Program-made: the position numbers and the translations under genes
DNA from: an uncultured bacterium
GTDB taxonomy: Bacteria > DUMJ01
Assembly: GCA_937958695.1 (NCBI GenBank)
Contig: CALGNK010000006.1
Coordinates: 1-64,000, forward strand
Direction: 5' to 3'
DNA: 64,000 bases
Notes under the pieces: model-generated
Database searches by the model: none
Seen by the model: the letters and a program-made list of their open reading frames with translations, nothing else
Told to the model about the DNA's origin: nothing
In this document: piece after piece, positions 17,370 to 28,218 of the stretch
Position numbering within the stretch: position 1 is the first letter of the stretch
How the letters are laid out: every line of letters starts with the position of its first letter

Positions 17370-20300
17370 TTGTCAAAAAAAGAGAAAGAACGAAAAAGGT
17401 TTCAGAGAACCCCAGAGAGATTGGAGGTTCCTAATCTGTTAGCTGTTCAGTTAGAGTCGTTTAACTGGTTCTTAGAAGAAGGACTTTTAGAATTATTTAG
17501 AGAAGTCTCACCTATATATGACTTTAACGAGAACTATTATATCGAATTTGTTTCCTCTAGTCTAGGCGAACCAAAATATTCTGAAATGGAGTGTAAAGAG
17601 AAGGGATTAACCTATAGTGTTCCTCTAAGAGCTAAAGTCAGGCTAGTAAGTAAGATTACTGGAGAAATAAAAGAGAGTGAAGTGTATTTAGGTGAACTAC
17701 CCTGGATGACAGAGAGAGGGACATTCATTATAAATGGAACAGAGAAGGTTATAATAAATCAGCTAATTAGATCTCCAGGGATATATTTTGATTCTCAATT
17801 AGATATAAGTGGTAGAACACTCTTTCGTGCATCTTTGATCCCTTCTAGAGGGGTATGGTTAGAATTTGAAACCGACGCAGAGGGCGCAATTTTCTTTAGA
17901 GTGGATACTAGTGGTAAGAAGATTCCTTTGACACTTCTACTTAAAGCTATATGCTTTGATACGGAAGATGACCTAGTCCTAGGGTTTAGACCTTATGAGA
18001 CAGTTATAGCTAGAACACTTAAGGTTGAGAGTAAACCTTACTCTAAGGATGAGGCTTTATTAGAATTACTTAGGAGGCTTAATCCTGGTACTCCAGTGAA
18101 TCTTGATAATGCTATTAGACTTATAAATGATCTCTTTTTTGACAGTAAAAGATATGATTTAGGAAAAGTAGGTAGGTATAAGCTAAATAGGAAATTTAAA
18201 GAAAATGTCCCTTTAGAGGTAAGAATCTTACGAACCGAAGACATAATTAATATTTCCTATCGTATGGCTATGCTTATAGACATGGCAGAAAGGGGAGAAC
18301 CATATGATCAATATCTAGACGATATAGATCATTTAGGAAATAGACGAGTTAAACGTATTGGTGAGATGTTACAGCATCAATTCCGTATAGGTTTTACCAG
18401 GATGGAGAGGATGATAAAAGAGAGGATGAGTCTTCAGCCAGATATGGAGAAGGCTACTCCTCAGGTGCTTATAAATGTAAGACCCTTAACTGCAGCTATA
18501 AAAGAATTCTTCAATTCTAGCCAGTTGTGCCAATTTATGGATCAGACTAATCCGCTAGCGGAGCTTACCAATAAAAGACGAGTAAGCGCTTTGGGCCCTG
18601 GTGGATTAAGCAGAGAGAGAGCTGGTTTTGAAGTTAGAGATGTTCACCATACCCATTATGGAAGGCTCTGTCCTATGGAAACCCCTGAAGGTCCAAATAT
18701 AGGTTTAATAACTAGTTTGGCTATATATGCAAGGATAAATGAACTAGGTTTTATAGAAACTCCATATTGGAAGGTTGAGAATGGAAGAGTAACAGATAAG
18801 GTTGAATATCTTACCGCTGATGAAGAACAGGAATATAAGATTGCTCAGGCGAATATTAATTTAGATGAAGATGGATATATATTAGATGAAGAAGTTCCTT
18901 GTGCATATAAGGGAACCTTCATTATGGTTCCAAAAGACCAGATACAGTATATGGATGTATCATCTAGCCAGATTGTAGGTGTTAGTTCTGCACTTATACC
19001 ATTCTTGGAGCATGATGACGCTAGTAGAGCCCTTATGGGTGCTAATATGCAGAGACAAGCAGTTCCTCTTGTTAAACCCAAATCTCCTTTGGTGGCTACA
19101 GGGTTAGAAAAGATAGTCCCAAGGTATTCTGGTTATTTGGTAACAGCTAAAAGGCCAGGTATTGTTAAAAGTGTAAGCGCAGATATGGTAATAGTAGAGA
19201 CAGATGATGGTGAAGAGGATGTCTATGAATTACTAAAATTTGTAAGGTCTAATCAAAGCACCTGCATAAATAATAGAGTAATAGTTAATAAAGGAGATAG
19301 GGTAGAAGAAGGCGATATTATAGCAGATGGGATGGCTACAGACCATGGGGAATTAGCTCTTGGGCAGAACGTTCTTGTAGCCTTTATGCCTTGGGAAGGC
19401 TATAATTATGAAGATGCTATTTTAATTAGCGAAAGATTAGTAATTGATGATGTATATACCTCAATACATATAGAAGAATATGAGATAGAAGCTAGAGATA
19501 CAAAGGTTGGTCCTGAGGAGATAACGAGAGAGGTTCCTAATGTTAGCGAAGAGGCATTAAGAAATCTTGATGAAGATGGGATAGTCAAGATAGGTAGTGA
19601 GGTTCAGGCTGGAGATATACTTGTAGGAAAGGTATCTCCTAAAGGAGAAACAGAGCTTACGCCTGAAGAAAGATTACTAAGAGCTATTTTGGGAGAAAAG
19701 TCTAGGGAAGTTAGAGATACTTCTTTAAGATTACCGCCTGGAGAGAGAGGTATAGTAATAAAGACTCAAGTTTTCTCTAGGGAAAATGGTGATGAGCTTC
19801 CTCCAGGTGTTTTAAAGATCGTAAAAGTTTATGTTGCTCAGAAGAGGAAAGTTTCTATAGGTGATAAATTAGCTGGTAGACATGGTAATAAAGGTGTTAT
19901 AGCTAACATACTACCTATAGAAGATATGCCCTATCTACCTGATGGAACACCGGTAGATGTGGTTCTGAATCCTCTGGGAGTTCCATCTAGAATGAATCTT
20001 GGTCAGATATTTGAGACGCATCTAGGTCTCATAGCCAATCACAAAGGGTTTATAGCAGAGACTCCTGTCTTTAATGGAGCTACAGAAGATGAAATATTTG
20101 AAGGTATAAAAGAACTAATGAACGAAATTTCTTCCCTTAATGAAGATGGTAAGATTACTCTATATGACGGGAGAACTGGCGAACCATTCCATAGTCCAGT
20201 GACTGTTGGATATATGTATATAATGAAACTTATTCATCTAGTCGATGATAAAATACATGCCCGTTCTACAGGTCCATATTCTCTTGTTACTCAACAGCCT

Positions 20301-20660
20301 CTAGGAGGAAAGGCTCAGTTTGGTGGGCAGCGTTTTGGAGAGATGGAGGTATGGGCTTTAGAAGCGTATGGGGCAAGTCATACTCTTCAAGAGATGTTGA
20401 CTATAAAGTCTGATGACATAGAAGGTAGAAATAGAGCTTATGAAGCTATAATTAAGGGTAAGAAGATTCAAACACCTGGTATACCTGAGTCATTTAAGGT
20501 CCTTATTAGAGAACTTCGTGGCTTAGCCTTAGATGTAGTAATATATGATAAAGATGGTAAAGAGATTTCTATTGATGAGGAAGGAGAAAAGAGTCCCTAT
20601 GAGATCTGGAATGAATTTAATATAAATCCGGAAGGGATGGAGAAGGATGGAAGCGATTAG
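17370..20660 (+). CDS. rpoB: RNA polymerase beta subunit
   Basis: The beta subunit of RNA polymerase. I choose the TTG at 17370, 9 bases after AGGTGGAG; an in-frame GTG at 17343 (9 residues longer) lacks a good site. The 1096-residue product has [26 protein letters not shown] at the N-terminus, the rifampicin region ([29 protein letters not shown], with the FMDQ, NPL, KRR and LGPGG residues of sensitive enzymes), GRHGNKGV and the C-terminal [18 protein letters not shown]. It overlaps rpoC by 14 bases. The usual upstream rplJ/rplL genes are absent; a phosphodiesterase and tRNAs take their place. Confidence 0.97.
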   Translation: MSKKEKERKRFQRTPERLEVPNLLAVQLESFNWFLEEGLLELFREVSPIYDFNENYYIEFVSSSLGEPKYSEMECKEKGLTYSVPLRAKVRLVSKITGEIKESEVYLGELPWMTERGTFIINGTEKVIINQLIRSPGIYFDSQLDISGRTLFRASLIPSRGVWLEFETDAEGAIFFRVDTSGKKIPLTLLLKAICFDTEDDLVLGFRPYETVIARTLKVESKPYSKDEALLELLRRLNPGTPVNLDNAIRLINDLFFDSKRYDLGKVGRYKLNRKFKENVPLEVRILRTEDIINISYRMAMLIDMAERGEPYDQYLDDIDHLGNRRVKRIGEMLQHQFRIGFTRMERMIKERMSLQPDMEKATPQVLINVRPLTAAIKEFFNSSQLCQFMDQTNPLAELTNKRRVSALGPGGLSRERAGFEVRDVHHTHYGRLCPMETPEGPNIGLITSLAIYARINELGFIETPYWKVENGRVTDKVEYLTADEEQEYKIAQANINLDEDGYILDEEVPCAYKGTFIMVPKDQIQYMDVSSSQIVGVSSALIPFLEHDDASRALMGANMQRQAVPLVKPKSPLVATGLEKIVPRYSGYLVTAKRPGIVKSVSADMVIVETDDGEEDVYELLKFVRSNQSTCINNRVIVNKGDRVEEGDIIADGMATDHGELALGQNVLVAFMPWEGYNYEDAILISERLVIDDVYTSIHIEEYEIEARDTKVGPEEITREVPNVSEEALRNLDEDGIVKIGSEVQAGDILVGKVSPKGETELTPEERLLRAILGEKSREVRDTSLRLPPGERGIVIKTQVFSRENGDELPPGVLKIVKVYVAQKRKVSIGDKLAGRHGNKGVIANILPIEDMPYLPDGTPVDVVLNPLGVPSRMNLGQIFETHLGLIANHKGFIAETPVFNGATEDEIFEGIKELMNEISSLNEDGKITLYDGRTGEPFHSPVTVGYMYIMKLIHLVDDKIHARSTGPYSLVTQQPLGGKAQFGGQRFGEMEVWALEAYGASHTLQEMLTIKSDDIEGRNRAYEAIIKGKKIQTPGIPESFKVLIRELRGLALDVVIYDKDGKEISIDEEGEKSPYEIWNEFNINPEGMEKDGSD

Positions 20661-23600
20661 AAAAGAGCCTACAAAGATTAATATGAGTAGTTTTACTAAA
20701 ATTCAGATAAAGCTTGCTTCTCCAGAAAAGATTAGAGAGTGGGGAACTAGAAGGGTAGGGGGACAAGTTATATATGGAGAAGTAAAAAAACCTGAAACTA
20801 TAAATTATCGTACCTTCAAACCGGAGATGGATGGTCTTTTCTGTGAGAGGATTTTTGGTCCTACTAAGGATTGGGAATGTTATTGTGGTAAATATAGAAA
20901 GCTGAGATATAAGGGGATAGTTTGTGATAGATGTGGAGTAGAGGTGACTACCTCTAAAGTTAGAAGAGAGAGGATGGGCTATATAGAGCTCGCTGCTCCA
21001 GTAGCCCATATATGGTTTGTCAAAAGTGTTCCTTCTAGGATAGGATTGGTCCTAAATATGAATTCAAAAGACTTAGAGAGGGTGATATATTTTGCTGCTT
21101 ATGTAGTACTAGATCCAGGAGATACAACCCTCCAGAAGGGACAGGTATTAAGCGATGCTGAGTATGAAGAATATCTGCAGAAATTTGGTAACAAGTTTAA
21201 AGTAGGTATGGGTGCTGAGGCAATAAAAGAGCTCTTATCAGAAATAGATCTGGAAAAGTTATCTAAAGAGTTGAGACAAGAATTAGAGACTGCTAATGGT
21301 CAGAAAAAGGTTAAGATACTTAAGAGATTAGATGTTGTAGAAGGTTTGCTTAAATCTGGAAATAGGCCAGAATGGATGATTCTAGATGTGCTTCCTGTTA
21401 TACCGCCAGAATTAAGGCCTATGGTTCCTTTGGATGGAGGAAGGTTTGCTGTTAGTGATCTAAATGACCTCTATAGAAGGGTTATAAACCGTAATAATAG
21501 ACTTAAAAAACTTATAGAGCTTCGAGCTCCTGAAATAATTATCAGGAATGAGAAGAGGATGCTGCAAGAGGCGGTAGATGCCCTTATAGATAATGGAAGG
21601 AGAGGCATCCCAGTAACAGGGTCCAATAAAAGACCCTTAAAGTCCCTTAGTGACCTTCTTAAAGGAAAGCAGGGACGTTTCAGACAGAACCTTCTTGGTA
21701 AAAGGGTTGATTACTCTGGACGTTCTGTCATAGTTGTAAATCCAGAATTGAGGTTGAACCAGTGTGGTTTACCTAGAGAGATGGCTTTAGAACTCTTTAA
21801 GCCTTTTGTTATGAGAAGATTGGTAGAACGGAAATTAGCTCACAATATTAAAAATGCAAAGCGTATGGTTGAAAGAATGCGTCCTGAGGTATGGGATGTC
21901 CTTGAAGAGGTTATAAAGGATTATCCAGTTTTACTTAATCGTGCTCCTACACTACATAGATTAAGTATCCAAGCATTCTATCCAGTATTAGCTAAGGGAA
22001 GAGCTATAGAGATTCATCCTATGGTCTGTCCCCCATATAATGCAGATTTTGATGGAGATCAAATGGCTGTTCATGTTCCACTATCTTTGGCTGTAAGGGC
22101 AGAGGCAGAGCTTTTAATGTCATCTCCATATAACATACTTTCACCTGCACATGGAAAACCTTTAGTTGCTCCACATCAAGATATGGTTATCGGTTTATTC
22201 TATCTTACTTTGGAAAATCCAAATGCTAAAGGGGCAGGGAAGATATTTGCAAGTTATGAAGAAGCTTTGATGGCTTATGAATGTGGTGAATTGGATGTAC
22301 ATGCACCAATAAAGATACGGTATAAAGGGAAGTTACGTGATACTACCCTTGGTAGGGTAATCTTTAACAATATCCTACCTGAGGATTGGGAGTATATAAA
22401 TGAGCCTCAAGATAAAAAGGCACAGATAAATCTTATAGAAACTTGCTTTAAGGAGAAAGGTTATACTGCTACTATTAATCTCTTGGATGATATGAAAGAG
22501 CTAGGATTTAGATGGGCCACTAAAGCAGGACTCACAATCTCGGTAAAGGATGTCGAAATCCCAGAAGGAAAGAATGAACTTATAGCAAAGGCAGAAAAAG
22601 AGGTTGAATTTCTAAATATGCAGTATCAGGCAGGAATACTTACAGACTCAGAGAGATATCAAGAGATAGTAAAGATCTGGAATAGTGTAACTGATACTAT
22701 AACAGAAAGTATAAAGAATAACATGACTCCGTTTAATCACCTCTATATGATGTCAATCTCTGGTGCTAGAGGTAACATCCAGCAGATTAGACAATTGGCT
22801 GGGATGAGAGGACTTATGGCGGATCCATCTGGGCGTATTATAGAATTTCCAATCGTGCATAATTTTAGAGAAGGCTTAAGCGTAGTAGAGTACTTTATTT
22901 CTACACATGGTGCAAGAAAGGGATCAACCGATACTGCCCTTAGAACTGCAGATTCTGGTTATCTTACTAGAAGGCTTATAGATGTTGCTCAGGAAGTTAT
23001 TATTGAGGAAGAAGATTGTGGAGATACAGAAGGGATATATGCCTATCCTTTAAAAGAAGGATCCGAAATTATAGAGCCTCTTTCTAAGAGAGTTTTATAT
23101 AGAATCTCTGCCGAGGATGTAGTAGATCCTAATACTGGTGAGATTATAGTGAGAACAAATGAATCTATAGATGATGAAAAGGCTAAAAAGATAGATTCTG
23201 CTGGAATAGAGAAGATTAAAGTCTTTTCTGTGCTTACCTGTAAGTCTAAACGTGGTGTATGTGCTAAATGCTATGGGATTAACTTAGCTACTAATAAGTT
23301 AGTAGATGTTGGAGAATCGGTTGGAGTTATCGCTGCTCAATCTATAGGAGAACCTGGGACCCAGTTAACTCTAAGGACATTCCACACTGGAGGAGTAGCG
23401 TTAGAGGATATAACTCAAGGTCTTCCTAGAGTAGAAGAGTTGTTTGAGGCTAGGAAACCAAAGGGTCAAGCTATTATGAGTGAGGTTTCTGGAATAGTCA
23501 AAATAGAAGAGAGTAAAGGTACAAAATATGTCTATATTATTGGTGAAGATAATATGGAGAAGGCTAGATATCAGATTCCTTTTGGGGCTAAACTTAAGGT

Positions 23601-24174
23601 CCAAAGTGGAGATAGTGTGGTTCCTGGTACTCCTCTTACGGAGGGTCCGCTGAATCCTCATGAGATCTTAAGAATCAAGGGAGTAGAAGAAGTAGAAAGA
23701 TATCTGGTAGATGAAGTCAAAAAGGTTTACATATCTCAAGGGGTTGAATTACACGATAAGCATGTAGAGTTGATAGTAAAGAGAATGTTGCAAAAGGTAA
23801 GAGTAGATGATCCTGGAGATACCGACTTAATAATGGGAAGTCTTATAGATATAAGCGAATTTGAAAAACTACAAGATTGGGCCATTAGGAATAATCTGAA
23901 ACCTCCAAGAGGTAAGAGGGTCCTATTAGGTATCACTAGAGCCTCGCTTGCTACTGACAGCTTTTTAGCTGCTGCGTCCTTCCAAGAGACTACTAGAGTA
24001 TTAACAGAAGCTGCTGTAAAAGGTAGGATAGATACGCTCTCTGGCTTGAAAGAGAATGTTATCATAGGTAACATTATACCTGCTGGAACCGGATTTCCTA
24101 AGTATAGAAATATTAAGGTAGAAAGACTTGAAGAAGAGGAAGAAAGAGTTAAAATGGAGGATCTTCAAAAATAA
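20647..24174 (+). CDS. rpoC: RNA polymerase beta' subunit
   Basis: The 1175-residue beta' subunit. The N-terminal zinc finger is [20 protein letters not shown], the catalytic magnesium site is NADFDGDQ with Asp467, Asp469 and Asp471, the trigger-loop region includes [13 protein letters not shown], and the second zinc site is [13 protein letters not shown]. The length is near the minimum for bacteria, so the large lineage-specific insertions of some thermophiles are lacking. The ATG lies in the last codons of rpoB after GGAAGGGATGGAG. The disulfide oxidoreductase gene follows 16 bases later. Confidence 0.97.
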   Translation: MEAIRKEPTKINMSSFTKIQIKLASPEKIREWGTRRVGGQVIYGEVKKPETINYRTFKPEMDGLFCERIFGPTKDWECYCGKYRKLRYKGIVCDRCGVEVTTSKVRRERMGYIELAAPVAHIWFVKSVPSRIGLVLNMNSKDLERVIYFAAYVVLDPGDTTLQKGQVLSDAEYEEYLQKFGNKFKVGMGAEAIKELLSEIDLEKLSKELRQELETANGQKKVKILKRLDVVEGLLKSGNRPEWMILDVLPVIPPELRPMVPLDGGRFAVSDLNDLYRRVINRNNRLKKLIELRAPEIIIRNEKRMLQEAVDALIDNGRRGIPVTGSNKRPLKSLSDLLKGKQGRFRQNLLGKRVDYSGRSVIVVNPELRLNQCGLPREMALELFKPFVMRRLVERKLAHNIKNAKRMVERMRPEVWDVLEEVIKDYPVLLNRAPTLHRLSIQAFYPVLAKGRAIEIHPMVCPPYNADFDGDQMAVHVPLSLAVRAEAELLMSSPYNILSPAHGKPLVAPHQDMVIGLFYLTLENPNAKGAGKIFASYEEALMAYECGELDVHAPIKIRYKGKLRDTTLGRVIFNNILPEDWEYINEPQDKKAQINLIETCFKEKGYTATINLLDDMKELGFRWATKAGLTISVKDVEIPEGKNELIAKAEKEVEFLNMQYQAGILTDSERYQEIVKIWNSVTDTITESIKNNMTPFNHLYMMSISGARGNIQQIRQLAGMRGLMADPSGRIIEFPIVHNFREGLSVVEYFISTHGARKGSTDTALRTADSGYLTRRLIDVAQEVIIEEEDCGDTEGIYAYPLKEGSEIIEPLSKRVLYRISAEDVVDPNTGEIIVRTNESIDDEKAKKIDSAGIEKIKVFSVLTCKSKRGVCAKCYGINLATNKLVDVGESVGVIAAQSIGEPGTQLTLRTFHTGGVALEDITQGLPRVEELFEARKPKGQAIMSEVSGIVKIEESKGTKYVYIIGEDNMEKARYQIPFGAKLKVQSGDSVVPGTPLTEGPLNPHEILRIKGVEEVERYLVDEVKKVYISQGVELHDKHVELIVKRMLQKVRVDDPGDTDLIMGSLIDISEFEKLQDWAIRNNLKPPRGKRVLLGITRASLATDSFLAAASFQETTRVLTEAAVKGRIDTLSGLKENVIIGNIIPAGTGFPKYRNIKVERLEEEEERVKMEDLQK

Positions 24175-24190
24175 TATAGGAGGAAAGACT

Positions 24191-24859
24191 ATGCCTTTTA
24201 TAAGTGAAAAGGATAGAAACTATTTAAGAGATATATTTAATAGAGAGCTCACAAATGATGTAAAACTACTTTTCTTCACCCAAAATTCAGGGCTTTTTGT
24301 CCCTGGAGTAGAGTGCGAATATTGCAGAGAGACAGGAGAATTATTGAAAGAGTTATCTGAAATATCTGACAAGATAAAGTTAGATGTCTATGACTTTATT
24401 TCGGATCAAGAAGTTGTAGATAAGTATGGTATAGAGAGGATACCTGCTATTGTTATAGCTGGTGAGGAAGACTATGGTATAAGGTTCTATGGGATTCCTT
24501 CTGGTTATGAGTTTTCTTCATTGATAGAGACCATTATAGATGTAAGCAAGAGAGAGACAAAGTTATCTAAGGATATAAAGGAAAGATTAGCCAAGATAGA
24601 TAAAGATGTCATAATTCAGGTCTTCGTTACTCCAACATGCCCTTATTGTCCTAGGATGGTTCATACCGCTTATCAGTTTGCCCTAGAAAATAGATATATA
24701 AAAGCTAAAGGGGTAGAGGTTATAGAATTTCCACAACTTGCTAACTACTATAATGTAAGTGGTGTTCCTAAGACTGTAATAAATGATAAGGAAGAGATAA
24801 TAGGTGCTGTTTCAGAATCTGTATTTTTGGAAAGCATAGAAAAAGCGATTAAGGAATAG
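24191..24859 (+). CDS. Glutaredoxin-like protein disulfide oxidoreductase (PDO)
   Basis: A 222-residue cytoplasmic protein with two thioredoxin folds. The N-terminal unit has VECEYC and the C-terminal unit PTCPYC; each CxxC is a redox site. This double-fold PDO family is typical of thermophiles, where it supports intracellular disulfide bonds and accepts electrons from a thioredoxin-reductase-like enzyme. I take the ATG at 24191 because TAGGAGGAAAG lies just before it; an in-frame start at 24128 inside rpoC is rejected. It is the last gene before the strong terminator at 24871. Confidence 0.9.
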   Translation: MPFISEKDRNYLRDIFNRELTNDVKLLFFTQNSGLFVPGVECEYCRETGELLKELSEISDKIKLDVYDFISDQEVVDKYGIERIPAIVIAGEEDYGIRFYGIPSGYEFSSLIETIIDVSKRETKLSKDIKERLAKIDKDVIIQVFVTPTCPYCPRMVHTAYQFALENRYIKAKGVEVIEFPQLANYYNVSGVPKTVINDKEEIIGAVSESVFLESIEKAIKE

Positions 24860-24870
24860 TAATTTTATTT

Positions 24871-24908
24871 GAGGGCTACCAAAGAACTCTTTGGTAGCCC
24901 TCTTTTTT
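24871..24908 (+). terminator. Strong intrinsic terminator after the rpoBC-PDO unit
   Basis: GAGGGCTACCAAAG and CTTTGGTAGCCCTC form a perfect 14-bp stem with an AACT loop, followed by six Ts. It lies between convergent units, so its other strand (preceded by AAAAAA) may also stop the minus-strand operon ending at 24914. Confidence 0.95.
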
Positions 24909-24913
24909 GTTCT

Positions 24914-25036
24914 TTAGACATTTGCCGAGAAGGTAGCGCCACAGTTTTTACACTCCCATTTAGAGGGATCACCTTTTTTAGGTAGTATTTTTGTACTGCC
25001 ACATTTTGGACATCTCGCTGGAGCCTTTTTACCCAT
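24914..25036 (-). CDS. Small zinc-ribbon protein (40 aa)
   Basis: A 40-residue protein beginning MGKKAPARCPKCGSTKI, with two zinc knuckles CPKC and CKNC, 20 residues between them, ending CGATFSANV. GGTGAG lies just before the ATG. The ATG overlaps the rpe stop codon (ATGGGTAA), so it is probably translated by coupling and is the last gene of the minus-strand operon. The compact rubredoxin-like C4 ribbon suggests metal binding or a small RNA/DNA or ribosome-associated role; no function can be assigned. Confidence 0.8.
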   Translation of the reverse strand: MGKKAPARCPKCGSTKILPKKGDPSKWECKNCGATFSANV

Positions 25037-25742
25037 AACTCTCACCTACCTTTTTATGGAATTGAAGCTCTAAAATACCTTCTTGCTTCTTTTTTATTAT
25101 GCTGTCTAATTCGGACAGCCGTAGCCTCCTATCTTTACTTCTTGTTATGGCAGAACCTATAACTAACATATCTACGCCGAGGTCTAGAAGTTTTTCTATA
25201 TTCTCTCCGTTTATACCACCATCCACTTCTATAAGAGGAGAAACACCTAAGCTCTTACATAATTCTCTCAGATCCTTTAGCCTTTTAAATGTATTTTCTA
25301 TAAACTCTTGTCCTCCAAAACCTGGATTTACGCTCATTAATAATACTAGGTCTACATCTTTTATGATGTCTTCTAGGAGAAATACTGGGGTCCCTGGGTT
25401 TATAGCAATACCAGCCTTACAGCCGCTAATCTTTATGTAGGATATAACTCTATGTATATGCGGAGTTGATTCCAAATGGACTGTTATTAGATCTGCTCCT
25501 GCTTTTATAAATAGATCTAAAAAGTTTTCTGGAGGAGTCACCATAAGATGCACATCTAATAAGAACTTATCACCTTCTCTTATTGATTCTACAAATTGCG
25601 GTCCAAAACTTAGATTCGGTACAAAATGTCCATCCATTATATCTATATGTAACCATTCTATCCCAAAATCTCTGAACTCTTCTAATAAGTTCTTAAGATC
25701 TAATATATCTGCTGAGAGGAGAGATGGAACTATTTGCGCCAT
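25029..25742 (-). CDS. rpe: Ribulose-phosphate 3-epimerase
   Basis: Rpe interconverts ribulose 5-phosphate and xylulose 5-phosphate in the pentose phosphate route. The 237-residue TIM barrel has LHIDIMDGHFVPNLSFGP, VHLMVTPPE, LMSVNPGFGGQEFI and IEVDGGI, with the metal-binding His and Asp residues intact. It overlaps murI upstream by 13 bases and the zinc-ribbon gene downstream by 8. Confidence 0.95.
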   Translation of the reverse strand: MAQIVPSLLSADILDLKNLLEEFRDFGIEWLHIDIMDGHFVPNLSFGPQFVESIREGDKFLLDVHLMVTPPENFLDLFIKAGADLITVHLESTPHIHRVISYIKISGCKAGIAINPGTPVFLLEDIIKDVDLVLLMSVNPGFGGQEFIENTFKRLKDLRELCKSLGVSPLIEVDGGINGENIEKLLDLGVDMLVIGSAITRSKDRRLRLSELDSIIKKKQEGILELQFHKKVGESYG

Positions 25743-26557
25743 ATTTTAATCTCTCCCTCTTCTCTAAGATTTATATGTTTTGCTTTAATAGGTCTATTAA
25801 TAAAGACAGTAGCTTTTTCACTGAACTCATAAGCATCTCCAGTAGTAAAAAATCTAACTTCTCCTGTCCCTCTTTCCGTTATACCTATATTCTTCAATTC
25901 TGTCAATAGTTCTTCCACAGCATATATGGCTGGATCAACTATACTTATCTCCTTCTTATACTTTTCTAATAGAATACTACTAATCTCTTCTAAATACAAG
26001 GGATAGTGACTACATCCTAAGATAAGTGTATCTATTTCTGCGTTTATAAGTGGCTCTAGATATATGGTTAAAGCTTTGATTAGAACCTCTCTTTTTACTC
26101 TATTTTCTATAAATGGAACTAATAGTGGTGCAGATTTCTCTACTACCTGTATGTCGGGGTTGTACCTCTTTATAGCTAATGTATATGCCAAAGATGATGT
26201 AGTGGCTCTAGTAGCTAAGACCCCTACTCTTTTGATACATTTTTCTTGGGATATCTTTTTTGCAGTAGGTTCTATGAGTCCAGTAATAGGTAATGATATG
26301 ATATTTTTTATATAATTTAAGGCTAAAGCAGAACTTGTGTTACATGCTACAAGTATTGCCTTTACATTCATCTTCTCTAGGAAGGATAAAATCTGCTTCA
26401 TATACCCTACTATCTCTTGAACTGACCTATTTCCATAAGGCATATGAATCGTATCTGCCACATATACAATATCCTCATAAGGAGCTACTTTTATTAGCTC
26501 TTTTAATATGGTAAGTCCTCCTAATCCAGAGTCAAATAATCCAATAGGACTATTCAT
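25730..26557 (-). CDS. murI: Glutamate racemase
   Basis: MurI makes D-glutamate for peptidoglycan without a cofactor. The 275-residue protein begins with the family motif IGLFDSGLGGLTI. The two catalytic cysteines are in LVACNTSSAL and LGCSHYPLY. The ATG overlaps the amiC stop (4 bases) and the gene overlaps rpe by 13 bases. With alr and amiC, it forms a cell-wall group on this strand. Confidence 0.95.
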   Translation of the reverse strand: MNSPIGLFDSGLGGLTILKELIKVAPYEDIVYVADTIHMPYGNRSVQEIVGYMKQILSFLEKMNVKAILVACNTSSALALNYIKNIISLPITGLIEPTAKKISQEKCIKRVGVLATRATTSSLAYTLAIKRYNPDIQVVEKSAPLLVPFIENRVKREVLIKALTIYLEPLINAEIDTLILGCSHYPLYLEEISSILLEKYKKEISIVDPAIYAVEELLTELKNIGITERGTGEVRFFTTGDAYEFSEKATVFINRPIKAKHINLREEGEIKIWRK

Positions 26558-27855
26558 CTCTTCTTCTCCAAATATCTTAGTATACCTGTTACCATTCCTC
26601 CTGCAATCTTTCTTCTATATAATGGATCCATCAATAATTTCTCCTCTATAGGATTTGATATAAATAGTGCCTCTACTAATATAGCAGGTATATTTGTATT
26701 TTTTAAGAGGAAGAATTCTGCCTTTTTAGCTCCTCTATTATATCTGCCTGTCACTTCTACTAAGGAATTACATACCATCTCGGCGAAAACCTTATCATCA
26801 TCTCTATAATAGAAGACCTCTATACCTCCTGGTATCGATGAATAAGCTGAGTTACAATGTATACTTACTAATACAGCAGAGTTATGATTATTTACAATCA
26901 CAACTCTTGCATTTAGTTCGTCTCTAGAGTTTTGAGGATTTTGGGACACATTATAATCCCCATCTCTAGTTAGAATGACTTGGTATCCTGCTGATTCGAG
27001 CAGTCCTTTCATATATAGGGCAATATCTAAGACTACATCCTTTTCTTTTAATCCGCTTGGACCTATTGCCCCAGGGTCATTTCCTCCGTGCCCAGGGTCT
27101 AATATGATAATAGGCTTAGTTGTTTTTTCAGACTGTAGTATGGGTATTTGAAGTAAAACTGTTCCTGGCTCCTGTATCTCTTCTATCTGCCATTCATTTT
27201 TGATCTCGCCTTTTATAACTATTCTGACAGACGGAGGATATATGCTGAACTGACTCACCTTTAAGTCCACAGGAACTGAGGGATTTGCATAATTATCATA
27301 CATAAGGGTCATGTTAGGTATATCTATTACTATCCTATTTGGGTTAACCAGAAGGAATATTGCAGGGTTCAACTCTTTTTTATGACTAGACACTAACTTT
27401 AAAGATAATTTATCTAGTGCGTTCTGTAAAGTAACTTCTTTTAATCTAGGAGGGAATATGATGCTAATACAATTTTCTTCTTGTTTTATCTCTCTATATC
27501 TTATAGGTCCACTAAGATCGAAGACAATCCTTATCTTATCTTCACCTTGCTTTGCTAGTCTTATTTTTTCTATTCCAGACGTTTCTATCGGTATCTCTTC
27601 TTTACTTATATTTACATTGACTGGAAATATATCTACAAAAAACCTATAAGGATTCTGAAGATAAGAATAGTTAAACTCGAGTTTACTAGATATTATTATT
27701 TTGAATATATCTCCATCTTCTGTCTGCTCCCAAGATATACCTTCTATCGGCGAATATAATAAGGGATAGAAGGTTCCTACGCCGTATGCTAAAGAAGTTA
27801 TAAATATAAATAAAAAGCTAGAAATAACATAAAAGTATATCTTTTTATTTTTCAT
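26554..27855 (-). CDS. amiC: N-acetylmuramoyl-L-alanine amidase with AMIN domain
   Basis: A 433-residue exported peptidoglycan amidase. Residues about 5-25 are a signal peptide or anchor. AMIN-like regions occupy about 40-220 (FNYSYLQNPYRFFVDIFP, NPNRIVIDIPNM), and the Amidase_3 catalytic domain follows: IILDPGHGGNDPGAIG, KDVVLDIA, VSIHCNSA and a late Glu in AILVEALFISNP, all zinc or catalytic positions. The ATG is only 10 bases beyond the tmRNA CCA end and has no Shine-Dalgarno site, which is unusual here. The gene symbol follows domain order and is approximate. Confidence 0.88.
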   Translation of the reverse strand: MKNKKIYFYVISSFLFIFITSLAYGVGTFYPLLYSPIEGISWEQTEDGDIFKIIISSKLEFNYSYLQNPYRFFVDIFPVNVNISKEEIPIETSGIEKIRLAKQGEDKIRIVFDLSGPIRYREIKQEENCISIIFPPRLKEVTLQNALDKLSLKLVSSHKKELNPAIFLLVNPNRIVIDIPNMTLMYDNYANPSVPVDLKVSQFSIYPPSVRIVIKGEIKNEWQIEEIQEPGTVLLQIPILQSEKTTKPIIILDPGHGGNDPGAIGPSGLKEKDVVLDIALYMKGLLESAGYQVILTRDGDYNVSQNPQNSRDELNARVVIVNNHNSAVLVSIHCNSAYSSIPGGIEVFYYRDDDKVFAEMVCNSLVEVTGRYNRGAKKAEFFLLKNTNIPAILVEALFISNPIEEKLLMDPLYRRKIAGGMVTGILRYLEKKR

Positions 27856-27865
27856 TTAATAATTT

Positions 27866-28218
27866 TGGTGGAGGCGGCGGGAATCGAACCCGCGTCCGAG
27901 AATGAGACGCCAAAAGGCTCCTACAGGATTAGCCTCTGTTTAGTTTTCCTTCTATAGTACCCCAGAGGCAGGGCTATAGAAGTAAGCTCACTTGTAATTT
28001 CCTCTTCCTCCTGTGAGCACTAGAGGAAGAGTTAGCCCGCTAGTGTCAGGCCATTTCCTACCTCGCAGGCTAAGGCAGGAATGACCTCCGCCTATCTAAT
28101 TAGGCAGCTAATGCTAACTGATTGTCAGCAGTTATTTTTTTACCGCATTTTTACGAGCCTGCGGTGACTCGTCCTGCTCCTTTTGACCTCTCCATCCCCG
28201 TCGAATCCTTACGCCCCC
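27866..28218 (-). ncRNA. ssrA: Transfer-messenger RNA
   Basis: One-piece tmRNA of 353 nt, read on the minus strand. The 5' arm GGGGGCG (28218-28212) pairs with CGCCTCC near the 3' end, with a G3-U pair as needed for alanylation, and ACCA is encoded (27869-27866). GGATTCGACGGGG and GGGTTCGATTCCC are conserved. The tag frame ends LALAA-stop; if resumption is at GCT, the encoded tag is ADNQLALAA. The mature 5' end overlaps the last codons and stop of smpB by 10 bases. I see no good promoter at the end of smpB, so it is probably processed from the smpB transcript. Confidence 0.95.

Noticed and set aside
24128-24190. Upstream extension of the disulfide oxidoreductase into rpoC
   Set aside because: No ribosome site; the ATG at 24191 follows a strong AGGAGG and matches family length.
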